Assembly (NCBI GenBank): GCA_039090855.1
Contig: CM077012.1
Coordinates: forward strand, 142,386,541-142,450,540
DNA from: Macrothele yani
Taxonomy: Eukaryota; Arthropoda; Arachnida; Araneae; Macrothelidae
Direction: 5' to 3'
Length of the DNA: 64,000 nt
The first letter of the stretch is position 1; the number at the start of each line of letters is the position of its first letter. Made by a program: the position numbers and the translations under genes. The notes beneath the pieces are model-generated. The model was not told where the DNA came from and made no database searches. It saw only the letters and a program-made list of their open reading frames with translations. Shown here piece by piece: positions 1 to 11,540 of this stretch.

Positions 1-1014
1 GCCCTGATGACGGTGGCGATTCGTCTCGGCATGGACTCGACAAGACACCGGAAGCGTTGGGAAGCCATACGGATCCACTACATCTGAACAAGCTCCCACA
101 ATTCACGAAGATTTGATGAAGGGGGTCAGAGCCTCGAACATCTCTCTCGATGGCATCCCAGATGTGCTTGATGGGATTGAGGTCAGGTGACCTAGCTGGC
201 CAAGGAAGCGAGGTCACGTCGGTGGAGTGTTTATCCAACCATTCGGATACAATTCCGGAGTGATGGCATAATGCATTGTCTTGTTGCAGGATGAGGTCCC
301 CAGTGGGATGTTGAAGACACACAAACGGGAGCAAATGGTCGTCCAGGATATCCCGGTAACGTTGATCTGTGAGGGACGATGTCACATGTGCCAGGGGTCC
401 CATTTCAGTCCACGTAAACAGTCCGCAAACGAGAATGCCACCCCTCCAGTTTGAAGAGTACCCTGCTGGCAAGAAGGTTCCATCGCTTCATGTGGTTTGT
501 GCCGTACTCGTATCCTGCCATCCGCATGTACCAACGTGAATCTCGACTCATCAGTCCAGGCAACATTTTCCCACATGTCTAGGGTTCAGTGGCGATGTTT
601 CCGCACCCATGCTAATCTTTGCACCCTGTGAAGTGCGGTCAGCAGCGATACCCTCGTGGGACGATGGCTTCTGTACCCCATAGCGAGGAGATGGTTCTGG
701 ATGGTGTGGCTGCTTACACGTTTTTGTGCACCAGCGTTAAATTGCCGAGTGATTTCTTGCACTGTGGCCCGTCTATCTGCTGTTACAATGCGAGTTAGCC
801 AACGATGACCTCGCTCATCCTCACGCTGTTGTCCACCGCAGTTGGCCCTTGCAGGGATGGTTTTACCGAATTCGATGTACTCACGGTGCACCCGTGACAC
901 AGTGGCTCGTGAAAATCCCAGTGCCTGCACGACTTCCGAGATGGAGTGACCCATTCTTCGGGCCCCGACAATTTGCCCACGATCAAATGCGCTTAGATCC
1001 TTCGTCTTACCCAT
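1..1014 (-). pseudogene. Tc1 transposase pseudogene (3' end missing)
   Basis: The protein starts at MGKTKDLSAFDRGQIVGARR (Met codon at 1012-1014), a paired helix-turn-helix DNA-binding domain. It continues to the first catalytic Asp in WTDESRF (near 550), the second in LQQDNALCHHS (near 270-290) and the PDLNPI motif (near 170-185). An in-frame TGA at 583-585 splits the gene, and a frameshift is needed near 379 where another TGA occurs. The third catalytic residue, normally Glu in NPIE, is Lys here (codon near 167-169), so a repaired frame would still lack the DDE triad. Tc1 transposases cut and paste in the nucleus. Family call is firm; inactivity is read directly from the sequence. Confidence 0.88.
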
Positions 1015-1161
1015 ACTGCGTCCGATTCTTACTGACTCCCGTCGCATCACTCCTTATATTGTCGGATCGCTGAATACATCATGTCGTTTCCGTTTACAAG
1101 GCCGCCTACAGCGCCACATTTGCATAACGCCAGCTGTCTCTAATTCAATTGCTCTTCAGTG
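1..1161 (-). mobile_element. Tc1-like DNA transposon, cut by window edge
   Basis: The sequence shows a Tc1-type transposase reading on the minus strand and a terminus at 1131-1161 (CAGTG followed by TA at 1162-1163). That terminus resembles the left end of the Tc1 copy at 21755, so the two belong to related families. The other end lies outside the window. Tc1 elements insert at TA and duplicate it. The copy is dead (see the transposase entry). Confidence 0.85.
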
Positions 1162-1163
1162 TA

Positions 1164-1724
1164 CATATGATGATGATGTTTTGTCAACTCCCATCCGAAA
1201 GAAATCGATAAGTTGAAATCAGAAAGAAACGATCACAAGAGGAAGACGCAGACATTGTGTGAATTTTTTAAACGTTATTTACTTTTGATTGTCATTCAGT
1301 ATAATGCTGGACAAAAAGCGTAGTCCCAATGGCGAGGACAAATCAGGTTTTGGGCCAGCTCGCACTTGCCCTCGCAAATTTCTGTGGGAAGCCAACACTG
1401 GGTGGCTGTTCGAAAGACCAGGCAAGGCCTGTTTCTTGCTTTTTATTTGATGTTCCATTCGTTGATGTGTGCAGTAGAGCAGTCAGGAATGGATCCAACA
1501 GGTCCAAGACATTTTTTTAGCTCAAATATTAGGCTAACGACAAAGAGAGTTCACTTGTCTACTTTCACAAACAAATGAAGCTATGAAATGCTTTACACTG
1601 TTATTAAAATAATTATTCACAAATATTTTTATGAAATGTCCTGAATTTTTGCTTTCCGTTCATATATTTTTTTATATGAAAAAGCTATATAAGGGTGATT
1701 TTTTTTTTCTCGCGGAGTCTGTGT
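1164..1724. other. Unassigned AT-rich spacer
   Basis: No gene, RNA or repeat recognised. Short open frames at 1329-1578 show no known motif and no sign of selection. Confidence 0.5.
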
Positions 1725-2340
1725 TTCACCCAATATCTCTTCAATGACTTCGGTTACAAATTTCAAATTCGGTATTTTGGACATATTAGCGAAAATTTGA
1801 TTATATTTTAAAAATTTAATAATTTTGTGGATTAAAAAAATATCCGTTAAAGGACGTTCAATTTACAAAGAAAGCGCCCAAGAAAATTTTCTAATCTGCT
1901 CTCTCGGAAATGGCTTTAGTGACAAATCGAGAATTTAGAATCTGTATAAGCACCCCGTTGAATTTGAACGAGATCGGTCAAGAGTGTTCAATTTAAATAG
2001 AAATCAGTCAAGAACTTTTTCAATGCAATATCTTTGCAATGGCCTCAGTTACAAACTCGAAATTTGGCATTCGGGACTTAGTAGCAAAGGAAAATTGTTT
2101 TACAAAGTTTGAAAGAAAGGAGAAAATCGAGTTCGTTTTGAAAAGAAATCAGGCAAGAAATTTTCTAATACAATGTCTAGAGAAGATACAAGATGAAAAT
2201 TTTCAACTAGTAAGTTGGTATCACCTTCTGAAATAATAACTCCGTCGAATTTAAACAAAATTGGTAAAACAACGTTGGATATAAAAATCAATAAATCAAA
2301 CATAAAATTTGTAAATTTCAAACACGCAGCTGGAGTTATG
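1725..2340 (+). repeat. Degenerate tandem repeat, unit about 135-165 bp
   Basis: Four to five poorly conserved units can be aligned by eye, starting near 1731, 1896, 2026, 2169 and 2316. Recurrent pieces are 'aatggctttagttacaaa', 'gaatttgaac(g)agatcggtcaa' and 'agaaatcagtcaagaa'. The unit is about the length of the 11.7-13.7 kb array unit, but I could not align the two families. Short ORFs inside are by-products. Confidence 0.5.
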
Positions 2341-2359
2341 AAATCAAAACTTTGTATTT

Positions 2360-4724
2360 AAGACCTTCTACCAGGGTGCAACAGAACGTAATACAGCAGT
2401 TGTTCCTTTTCTTGTGTTCTCGGATCTGCCACAACAAGTGTATAATGAAAGAAAGAGTGCACCGGATGCAGGTAATCCATCAAAATGTATGGGACCAAAT
2501 ACTGTATAATGACTACGAGTTTCACTGACAAACTAAAGAAAGCATCTTAGTACTTGAAACATCCTTGGATTGAACGTACATCTGAAGGACGCCGCCCCGG
2601 TGGCCGCAGTGGTCTAAGGCGCTGGCCTCTGATCATTCGTCTGTAAGGGGTCCGGGTTCGAATCCCGGTCAGGCATGGATGTTGTGTTTGTCTTACGGCA
2701 CTGGCTCTCTCCCTTCCCTGGAACCAGTGACCCTAAATTAGGGACGGGCGACTGCTTATAGCCCATTGAGTTGCTCACGGTGGTCGTTAAACCTCCAATC
2801 AAAAAAAAAAAAAAAAAAAAAAAAAACATCTGAAGGATACAAATGTAGCATTTGTTACAGATTTGGTAAAATGAAAACTTGTCCATGGGTGACAGTTAGT
2901 TCAACTACTTGTTTCAGAGAAATTAGGGAAAAGGCTTTAAAACATGAACAAAGCCGGTTGCATCTAACACAAAACTGGAGGGTGTGGATGTTAAAACAAT
3001 GGTATCTATGCAGTCCGATAAACAGACGGAAAAAGAAAGTAACTCAACTAAGGATCTGTTAAAACTTGCGAGCTACTTGTTTAGATCGGAAATTCAGCAC
3101 ACGATATCGAATTGGCCTAATCTAGTTGCGACCGCTGTTTTTCTGGGTGGATCTAATCTGGCTAATTGAATTAAAAATATTCCACAGAATACTCACGCTT
3201 ATCATCCACTACCATAACAGATTTCTTAGAAGCATTTGGTGAAGCTGTTACAGGAGCAATTGCTGAACGGCTGAAAGGTATTCCATCATATTCAGTCACG
3301 GCTGATAAATGCACAGACATCAATGGTCGTGAAGTGCTTAGCATTTGTGTTCGTCATATCGCTGCTGAGGGTGAAGATAAAAAATTCAAGATTGAAGAAA
3401 CCTTTTTATCTGCAGTTACCCTACAATCTACAAAAGCAGAGCATATTACAGATGTGTTGATTACTGAGCTAAAAAAATTCAGGTTTGAATCCAGCAAACA
3501 TCTCTGCAGTATCATTTGATGGTGGTGCCAATTTTAGCGGAAATGTGAGTGGCGTCCAGGCGAGGCTGAAAGAGTATGAACCAAATTTATTATTTGTACA
3601 CTGCTGAAGCCATCTTTTGCAACTTGCTCTTGTTCACAGCTGCAAGCAAAGTTCTCATATCAAGGGAGTACTAAGCACGCTTAATAAGCTGTACAGCATA
3701 TTTAGAGTAAGACACAAAAGATCGTCAATTTGCACATGGCAGAAATGGTAGTCGATTACATGTCTCATAAACTTGTGCAACCAGGGGAAACGAGATGGTT
3801 GTCACATGAAGGCAGTGTTAAAGTAGTCGTACAGCATTATGCTTCTATATGTACAGCCTTTGAAAATATTTACATTGAGACTGGTGACTATTCGTCTGAT
3901 GCAGGGGGACTTACTTCTGCTTCTGTTTCGAAAGAAATCGACGATTTTTCATCCTCGTGCTACTTTCTACTCTTTTAGCACCACTAGTTCGTCTCAGTAA
4001 ATCCTTGCAATCATCCCAAGAAAACTTAACGGAAGCAATGGTACTGATAAATTCGTGCAAAAACACATCGAGGAGATTGAAATCAATGATTTGATGCTAG
4101 GAGCAATGGGATTTTACAAAAAGGCTCAGGAACATGACATAAAAATGGAAGATAACAACATGACTGATAAGGATTTGTTGGAGTTGGCATACAGCTACAA
4201 GAATAAAATTATACAAAAAATGAACCAGAGATTATCTGGCCAATTTCAGGAATTGGGAAAGTTTCATGAGATTTTCCAAAAAAAAAACAAAAAAAACTGG
4301 AAACCCCGACTTCACAAAAATTGCTAGCATGTGTGGAACCAATGAAAATGACATAAAGAACGAGTTTAACATTTACAGGAGATACCTTGGTATTATTGAA
4401 ACTCAAAGCAATCTTCTAATGCTTACATGCGGTGCAGAAAGAAAAACCATGTTCCCTTCGCTGTCAGCTGCAACTATGCGCCTTTTACTGCTTCCTGTTG
4501 AAATTTTGTGTGTAGAAAGGACGTTTTCGACAATGAACCGTATTCTGTCATCTGAGAAGAAATGCATGCTTCTGGCAGATGCAGACGCCTTAATGAAAAT
4601 TTCAATAGGAGGCCCAAAAATTCCCGATCTTAGGAGCCCAACCCATAAAGATGGTAAAGTGTACAATCAGTGCATTGAAAAAGCTTATCGCAAATGGTTT
4701 CAAAAGAGACGACAAAATATTTAA
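2360..4724 (+). pseudogene. hAT-family transposase pseudogene, interrupted by a SINE
   Basis: Reading order: an N-terminal zinc-finger-like segment (KHPWIERTSEGYKCSICYRF then ALKHEQSRLH, Cys pair and His pair) at about 2555-2965; an RNase-H-like core with SFDGGANFSGNVSGVQARLK at 3508-3575; HLLQLALVHSC at 3610-3645; GETRWLSHEGS near 3786; and a C-terminal hAT dimerisation region, LLLLPVEILCVERTFSTMNR, at about 4480-4545. Several frameshifts and stops separate the pieces. A SINE sits inside the zinc-finger exon at 2590-2825. hAT transposases cut and paste DNA with 8-bp target duplications; the element ends were not found here. The family resembles the ZMYM1-like/52-kDa-repressor-like hAT group. 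Confidence 0.82.
2590..2825 (+). mobile_element. tRNA-derived SINE, copy 1 (CA subfamily)
   Basis: The head carries pol III promoter boxes (A-box-like GGCCGCAGTGGTCTAAGG, B box GGGTTCGAATCCC), then a body ending TTAAACCTCCAATC and about 27 A. A 12-bp target duplication, ACATCTGAAGGA, lies at 2578-2589 and 2826-2837, typical of LINE-driven insertion. The diagnostic after the B box is GGTCAGGCATG ('CA' subfamily). The A box has an extra C compared with other copies. Confidence 0.93.
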
Positions 4725-4729
4725 AAGAT

Positions 4730-5575
4730 AAAAATGCTACACAACCAAAGAATTTGTTTCTTTTTAAGAAATACTGTAATTGTTATTTTTAAATTATTAA
4801 GTTAATGTATGAGGCAAAATTATTAAGCAGAAGCTAACCTCATTTAACATGGAAGAATGACATTTGTTATATAAAATGCTGTGTCATAGCTATGTTTTAC
4901 ATTTGGCATTTGCCTTGACAATCAACTATGACAAGACACAGGCTACGTTTAACCTCCTAACAACTATAAAAACGATCAATAGTCAATAATATTACTAATA
5001 AAAACTGAGAAGGTACTAAAGGGTAAGTATTTTTACTACTTTATATAAATGGGAAAGTTTCTTTTTTAATATTTAGGTATTAGAGCCTTTTTCTTATCAT
5101 AAAGCACAGTGGTCAGCAGCAATTACATGAATCCTCAGTTTCACATTCAGTATTTTCTACCATAATGCAATAATTTTACTTTTTTTTTTTTAGTTCGGAG
5201 TCTATGTATACCAGCAGTTCCCTTCAGAAAACCGCTAGAGCGAGGAGCGACCAGGGCAGTTATACACAGTGAGGGTTAACCGAGGCTTGATTATTACCTA
5301 TTTTATAAACTTTTTCGGTTCTCATTCTAATCTTCCTTGGGAGATGTTTTGGCTTTCGCACTCCTTGCTTCTGTTTCCAGTCAGGGAATATAATTTCTCC
5401 CACTATGGAATGTGGTACCCCTTATTAGCGGGCAATTTAAAAAATATGTATGTACATAGCAGTCAAATGGGTTTTTTTAGCTTTATTGTTTAAATAAGTC
5501 ATTGCAACCATAAAACATATGTACGCATCTCTTCATTTTAGCCTGCTACAAACTTTGCAATTATGGTAAACACTA
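4730..5575. other. Unassigned AT-rich spacer
   Basis: This is the 3' flank of the hAT pseudogene. No hAT terminal inverted repeat, gene or known repeat was recognised. Confidence 0.45.
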
Positions 5576-5677
5576 TAATTCGTGCATAAATACTAGTATT
5601 AAAAGAAATCCGTCTTGTTGCACGATGATATTTATTCAGCTAAAAAACGAAATCTATGTACATGTTAAAAAACACAT

Positions 5678-5716
5678 GAGCACTTTCGGTGTCACAGTGA
5701 CACCTATCAGATGTGA
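5678..5716 (-). ncRNA. Hammerhead-like hairpin in PLE-1 3' region
   Basis: The minus strand reads CTGATA, then a 7-bp stem GGTGTCA / TGACACC with loop CTG, then GAAA. A hammerhead ribozyme core is CTGATGA, stem II, GAAA; this copy lacks the expected GA step. Penelope elements are known to carry hammerhead ribozymes in their terminal repeats, and the position (after the nuclease gene) fits. I did not find convincing stems I and III, so this is a decayed ribozyme or a look-alike. Confidence 0.38.
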
Positions 5717-5848
5717 TTTCCATCATGTGGTTACATGCTGGTCTTAAATACGTGGAGCAGATGCATCATGGGAAAGGTAATGTCAGTGTCACATGATATA
5801 CCAGATAACAAGACAGTCAAAAATGCATAATTAGCCAACGAAAATTAC

Positions 5849-6890
5849 TCAACAAACAATATTTATTGTGCTGCCCCCCCCCCCCCCAATAAGATTGCTC
5901 CAGGGTTCAGGTAAAACACAAGGATAATAGTCATTACAGCAACGTGTGTTATAAGCCGAAATATAGAGGCTTTCTGTAAATAACAAGGAATAAACAGAGT
6001 TAGGTGTGTTTATGATCTTAGCGTTGTCCCAGTCTGGGATGGAATTTCCAGCACTTACAGTTCTTGCAAAAGAGGTGCTTTGGTGATTCATTTTTAAATA
6101 GTATCTGTGTTCATTTAATCTCAAATCCAAATTTCTTTTGGTTGAACCAACATAATGATTATTTAGTTCACCAGAAATAGTGTCGAGCATAGGAATAACA
6201 TACACACCCCATTTTTTCCCTTTGTTAATTTTGTCACAATCGTTGCGGATAATGGAATATAGATTGCATGATCGTATTCCAAATTGAATTTTATGACGGG
6301 CGCATATGTTGGTAAGAAGGTTTACAATATGTGGATTGAAATCAACAGATCCAACGTACTTTTTAGGCACTTGTTCACTAATTAAAGCAGTTGACATAGC
6401 AAACCGTACTTTATTGCGCACCCCTTAACAACGTTGCCCGGATAACCATGGTTTTTAGCAAAGGATGATATCCATTGTAGTTCTTGAGCTCTGGCAAAAC
6501 GGCTAGAAGAATGTGAATATGCTCTTCTAAATAGGAAGTGCAGAGCAGAAATTTTATGCTGAAAAATGTGAGCAGAATTGTACGGAATTAGAGTGGGTGT
6601 GGAAGTAGGTTTTCGATAAACGGCAAAAGACAGGGAATTGTCAGAAGGGTTACGAGTAATTTGAAAATCTAGATAAGGTAACACAAAATTATGTTCAAGT
6701 TCTATCGTGAGTTTGATGGAGGGGTATTGAGAAGACATAGCGTTGACAAACTGATGTAACTCATTTATGGTATATAGCCAAATTACCAAGATGTCGTCAA
6801 CGTAACGAATATAGAAACTAGGTTTTTGTGGTAATTCTTGTATGACTTTATTTTCAATGTGCTGAAGAAGAATTTCTGCTAAGATATATA
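5849..6890 (-). pseudogene. Penelope RT/GIY-YIG polyprotein, C-terminal part
   Basis: On the minus strand the frame reads FYIRYVDDILVIW (6780-6815, catalytic YVDD of the RT palm), then LPYLDFQITRNPSDNSLSFA and YRKPTSTPTLIP (6580-6680, Penelope thumb region), then a frameshift near 6400-6425. The second part carries KKWGVYVIPMLD and HYVGSTKRNLDLRLNEH (about 6115-6215), the GIY-YIG nuclease core used to nick the target. The RT active site is normal here, unlike the other Penelope pair. A run of Cs at 5873-5888 lies near the end of the frame and may itself reflect a frameshift. Inactive by truncation. Confidence 0.85.
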
Positions 6891-6892
6891 CT

Positions 6893-7434
6893 TATGCTTT
6901 TGAATCATATCAGCATGCACAAGATTTGCGAAAATATCAGTCTACTGTTTCAGCAACCCATGTTTATAAAAAAGAAAAAGAAATAACCATGTGAAGTTTT
7001 GCAAAAGGGTTTTCATTTGTACCCATTCTTAACTATAAAATATCAACAGTTGTCACTTTTGAAGTTTTCCCCAGTTTTTATCCTAGGTCAAAAAACAAAT
7101 ATTTCACTACAACAAAAATTTTTAGCCTCGGAAAACTTTATTTCATGCAACCCCCCCCGAAAAAACATTTTCAGCACCCCCATCCAAATTTTAAATTCCT
7201 GGATAAACCCCTGGCCCCACCAATGACCCTGGCCTCCAAGTCCAATAATCAGGGTCGTACTGTAGTTAACATTAGCTTAATTAATTTATAACATTGTGTT
7301 TGGCCCGGCGGTATGTGTGTGCTTTTCTCATACATACGTAGAGAGAATTTTGCTGTCACTTCAGATAAAAACTCCATCATGTAGATACAAGGAAACATTT
7401 TATTATTTTTATTTTTTAAAGGAAAAAAAAAGTT
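6893..7434. other. Unassigned spacer
   Basis: No gene or RNA is recognised. Short frames at 6999-7226 lack known motifs. Confidence 0.4.
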
Positions 7435-7653
7435 GCCGCCCCGGTGGCGCAGTAGTCTAAGCGATGGCTTCTGATCATTCGTCCGAGACGGGTCCGGGTT
7501 CGACTTCTGGTGAGGCATGGATGTTGTGTTTGTCTTACGGCGCTGGCTCTCTCCCTTCCCTGGAACCAGTGACCCTAAATTAGGGACGGGTGACTGCTTA
7601 TTTATTTCCCTTTAAGTTGCTCACGGTGGTTGTTAAATCTTCAATAAAAAAAA
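7435..7653 (+). mobile_element. tRNA-derived SINE, copy 2 (GA subfamily)
   Basis: Same SINE family: A-box region GGTGGCGCAGTAGTCTAAGC, mutated B box GGGTTCGACTTCTGG, GA diagnostic (GTGAGGCATGG), and a body ending TTAAATCTTCAATA with a short A tail. The target duplication is not clear because both flanks are A-rich. Confidence 0.88.
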
Positions 7654-8633
7654 GGTGTCAGACAGAAATAAAGCACAAAATGAAGTTAATGATTTTCATT
7701 CATAATGCCAAAACAATTATTTCGTCCCAAAAATCCAGATAAAAAAATACGAGAAAATGGGCCATTTCTCGAGTGGTCCACCGGCAAATGTACCGGTGTC
7801 CCAGTCCGTCCCTGAGTGTTTCCGTTGTCTGGCAGCCTGACGATATATTTTCACACTGGTAAGTAGTGTTTCCAATACATGGAACATTGATATAATCATG
7901 GGCACCCATTGCTGAGTTTTCAGGAGGGGCAGAAATAGAAACTGTAAACACAAATAGCATAAACGAATATCTTACGTAAACTTCCACTGTGCCGCCTGTA
8001 TTCTAAACTTTTTACAACACACACGTAGATAAATTTAATTGAAAACTAGATGACCCAAAAACTGCATAAAATAGACTGATAGATGAAGTTCGACAGCATG
8101 CTGAGACAATACAAAAAAAAATTACCTTGTTGTTTTTTTGAGCCTTGCGCCTTTCGTGTCCCTTGCGACACAAAACTCCAGTGATCATTCAATTAATCAT
8201 CAAGAAGGGAAAAAACACCCCAAGGCAAAGTTCTGAAAAAAAACATGCGGTACTCTTTGTACAGAAGCAAATGGCCGTTGTAGAGGATGATATGCTTTTC
8301 ATTTCTTTATCTTTCACACTGCCCTACACTGTAGACTACTCATGTAGGCTGTGCTTCAGACGCATTGGGGAATTTCGATATTATTAATTTCTACTGCAAA
8401 TTCATAATGTTTTTACTAAATGCACACACACTTGTACAAGTTCAACATAAAAATTAACCATCAGAATTATCATTATGTGAAAATCTTGCAGTGCCTTCCA
8501 GAACTGAAACAACAGAGCATAATGTATTGAGCAGAAAGGAAAACCTCACGCTTTTATCAGTTATAGATAGACGATTATGAGCATTGTCTCGCTTTCCTTT
8601 TTGTAGCGCACAAAAATTGCGAAGCAACCATAC
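7654..8633. other. Unassigned spacer
   Basis: Overlapping short frames on both strands (7700-7987 minus, 8145-8387 plus) have no motif I recognise. Confidence 0.4.
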
Positions 8634-8765
8634 CATTCGTCCGAGATGAGTCCGGGTTCGTATCCCGGTGAGGCACGGATGTTGTGTTTAATATAAAAAT
8701 TTAAACACAACATCCGTGCCGAGATGGTCCGGGTTCGTATCTCGGTGAGGCACGGATGTTGTGTT
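8634..8765 (+). repeat. Rearranged SINE head fragments with a near-perfect palindrome
   Basis: Two partial SINE heads (B box plus GTGAGGCACGG) occur in the same orientation at 8634-8690 and 8722-8765. Between them is an inverted piece, giving a palindrome whose arms (GGCACGGATGTTGTGTTTA and its complement) sit around an AT-rich loop at about 8671-8721. A-box and 3' tail are missing. Likely a rearranged relic; an assembly artefact is possible. Confidence 0.7.
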
Positions 8766-10277
8766 TTTAAATAAATAAAAGCGGCTATTAGCATAAAATA
8801 TCGTCCAATTTGAAGACCATGCATTGTTCTCAACTGTGCAGTCACGGACACTGCTCATGATTGCGCCATCTGATGACAGATTATGAAAATAATGCATTAG
8901 TTTTTATTGCTCACAGTACTTCAGATTTTAAAATGCCTATTTCAAGAATTTTCTTTTGCTTTGTATGACAAATGCCATTTCTACGATTATTTATCGGGAA
9001 GTTTCTTCCACCAAGAATTCCCTCTTGGCAGTGCAAATACAAGATGGACCAAGCTCCACCTTTTGAGGCCAAAGTCATTAATTTTCAAAAATTAATAAAT
9101 AACAAAATAAGTAAAAATTTCTTCCCATATTCAGCATTACATATTTGATAAAAAACTGGATTGCCTGTTCCGTATTGTGTTTGATATGTTTTCGTGATAT
9201 GTGGTAAATATTTAAAACAATTATCAGAAACAAAATAAATAAAAATACAAAAACGTATTATCTCTAGCGCCTTTACTTATCTATGTATTTTTGCGCTTCT
9301 TGTTTGTGTAACCCCGCTAATTTTCTCTTACCTTTTTTATAAACGTTTGGAAATAAAATCCCAGACTGAATTTTATTTTTAAAAATACTAATATGTAACA
9401 AAAGTACATTTCTGTTACTTTGTTCATTTACTGGCGAGCATTTGCAATTGCGTTATAAAATATACGTCGAACCTCGTTGTTTATCTATTTTCCTCCTGAC
9501 AATAGAAAAGACGTGCCCCATCCTAAGTCTGAGCTCTTCACACCTGCCCCCCCCCCCGCAATATTTTTGTAAAGTCGGCGCCCCCCTGGTTACATTATAT
9601 ATTTCATAACTGTCTCTTCGAAATCGTGGCTAACCAAAAATGTATGACAGCAACTGAAGCTCTATTGTGGATTAAAAGTCCTTCGGTTTATGGTACTATA
9701 CAAAATCGGTGTAACAATGAAGAAAATATGTATTAACATTATTTCTACAACTTACTGGCATTTTACTACTATGAATTACGCCACCAGAATAATAACGACG
9801 GTTACAGACCCTGTTTTTTTTCCTTTGTGTGTTTGTGTATAACTTTTTCTGAATATTCACCACATATATTTATAGCATTGCTCTTCTATCTCATGTACAT
9901 ATTCCATGTCACTTTTTAACTTTCCGTATGTAATTATTGTATGTTTCTATGTTTTCTGTTAATATAGTCCATTCTGATCTGCGTATGTATGTGTGTGCGT
10001 GTACCTTAGATATGAGGAGTAGTTAACCGCAGTTCGTCTATAGACTCTCTCACCGTTAAAAATTTTCACACTTACTATTTCACCACCACGATGTCACCAT
10101 TTTCATTCCTCATGACTCAGAATTTGACATTATTCAAGATTCCTACACTACGTATCAGTGGCAGTTCTAGGCCGAGGCCGATAACCAGTTTTTTTTAGGA
10201 ATTATATATTAATTTTGATTAATTATGAGCACATGCAGGGCAGGAATTGTGCCACCCCTCCAATTTTTTTTTGTCTA
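8766..10277. other. Unassigned AT-rich DNA
   Basis: No coding motif, RNA or recognised TE seen. C-rich runs occur near 9547-9558 and 9580-9586. Confidence 0.4.
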
Positions 10278-11540
10278 GAACCTCCCAGTGGCGGCTCGTG
10301 TTAGGAAAAATAGGTGAAGAGCTACAAGAGCAATATGAAAAGATATCTACTGTCTTCAATGAAAACCAGTTAATGAGAACTTACCTATTTTTTTATATAT
10401 TAGATCAATTCTTCTTCCCTTTAAAGCTGGAAATTCGTCGATTATGTCGTCAGAAAATGGCTGTTTCTTCGTGACATCAAGAAAATGTCTTTCTGAATAG
10501 ATATATTTGCCAAAGAAGCAAGTTTGTCTGGAGAAATAGTGTTTCTTGAGTAAGTTTGTATTCTCTTAAGGCAAGAAAAACTTCTTTCCACTGAAACACT
10601 TGCAGATGCAATTGTTAAAATCAGGGAAACCAATTTATAAGCTTCTGTAAAAATGCCTTTATCTCCATGAAGCACTCGAAAAAGTTCACGAGTAGATATA
10701 TTCCTTAATTTTTTATCAGCATATACAAGACTCAGTTCATCTTTAAGGCGCTGGTGTTTAGTAAAAAAATTCCGTAAAAATGTTGTAGATTTTCAAACGC
10801 GTGAGAGGGAAAGCATGAATTAAATTGGTCGAATTTGTTTGTGTCAACAAGCCAGGCAATTGAAGTTTATCCAAAATTTTGTCTAGCATTTTGTATAAAG
10901 CTTCTGACGTTCTATCTTCACTCACACCATGGAAACCCAAAAATCGCTCAACCGATACACCTTCCGAATCAACAGATCTTATTATTAAAGAACTCTCGGA
11001 AGTCTGGTTATGTCTTTCCATCTACTTGAATATAAAAGCATTGAACTTCATTTATCTCATTTTTGACGTGATCGTTTATATATTCAGAAATGCATTCAAT
11101 TAATTCGTTTTGAATAGTTTTTGAGTCACCTGTGAAGACATTTTTTATCGTTTCGTATTGATTTAGAATTTTTAAAGGAGTTCTTGATATCAACAGTGAA
11201 AGCAATTCCTTGAATTTCTACGATTTATCGAGTCAATGGCTTCGTCATGGTCACGGAATGCTAGTTCTTGTTTACTGAAATACAGTACTGCATCAATCAT
11301 TGTCTGCAGAAAAAGTCTATTTAAACAAACGCTTTCGCTGAAATGCATTTTCAAAAGCCTAGCATTCTCCCATAGGGCATCGGCAATGGTATTCTGATTC
11401 TTTTCAAAATTATTTAGCATTAATTCGCATTTCAGGTGTTCGCTAGAATCACCACGTTTGTGAAGTGACCGTTTTATATTTAAGAAATCTGAAAATTGTC
11501 TTTATTCCACGCCGAATTGTATTACTAAACAATAAGGATG

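Larger units (their letters stand above)
5580..6892 (-). mobile_element. Penelope-like retroelement (PLE-1), 5'-truncated
   Basis: The fragment covers the end of the reverse transcriptase, the linker, the GIY-YIG nuclease and the 3' region of a Penelope-like element. The 5' boundary is near 6892, just upstream of ILAEILLQHIENKVIQEL. The 3' boundary is approximate. It is a different family from the pair at 52-56 kb: the layout is the same but the protein sequence is clearly diverged. Confidence 0.85.

Noticed and set aside
2614..2886. 90-residue ORF across the SINE (and similar frames in other SINE copies)
   Set aside because: The same frame appears in every SINE copy because the head and body happen to lack stops; SINEs do not encode protein.
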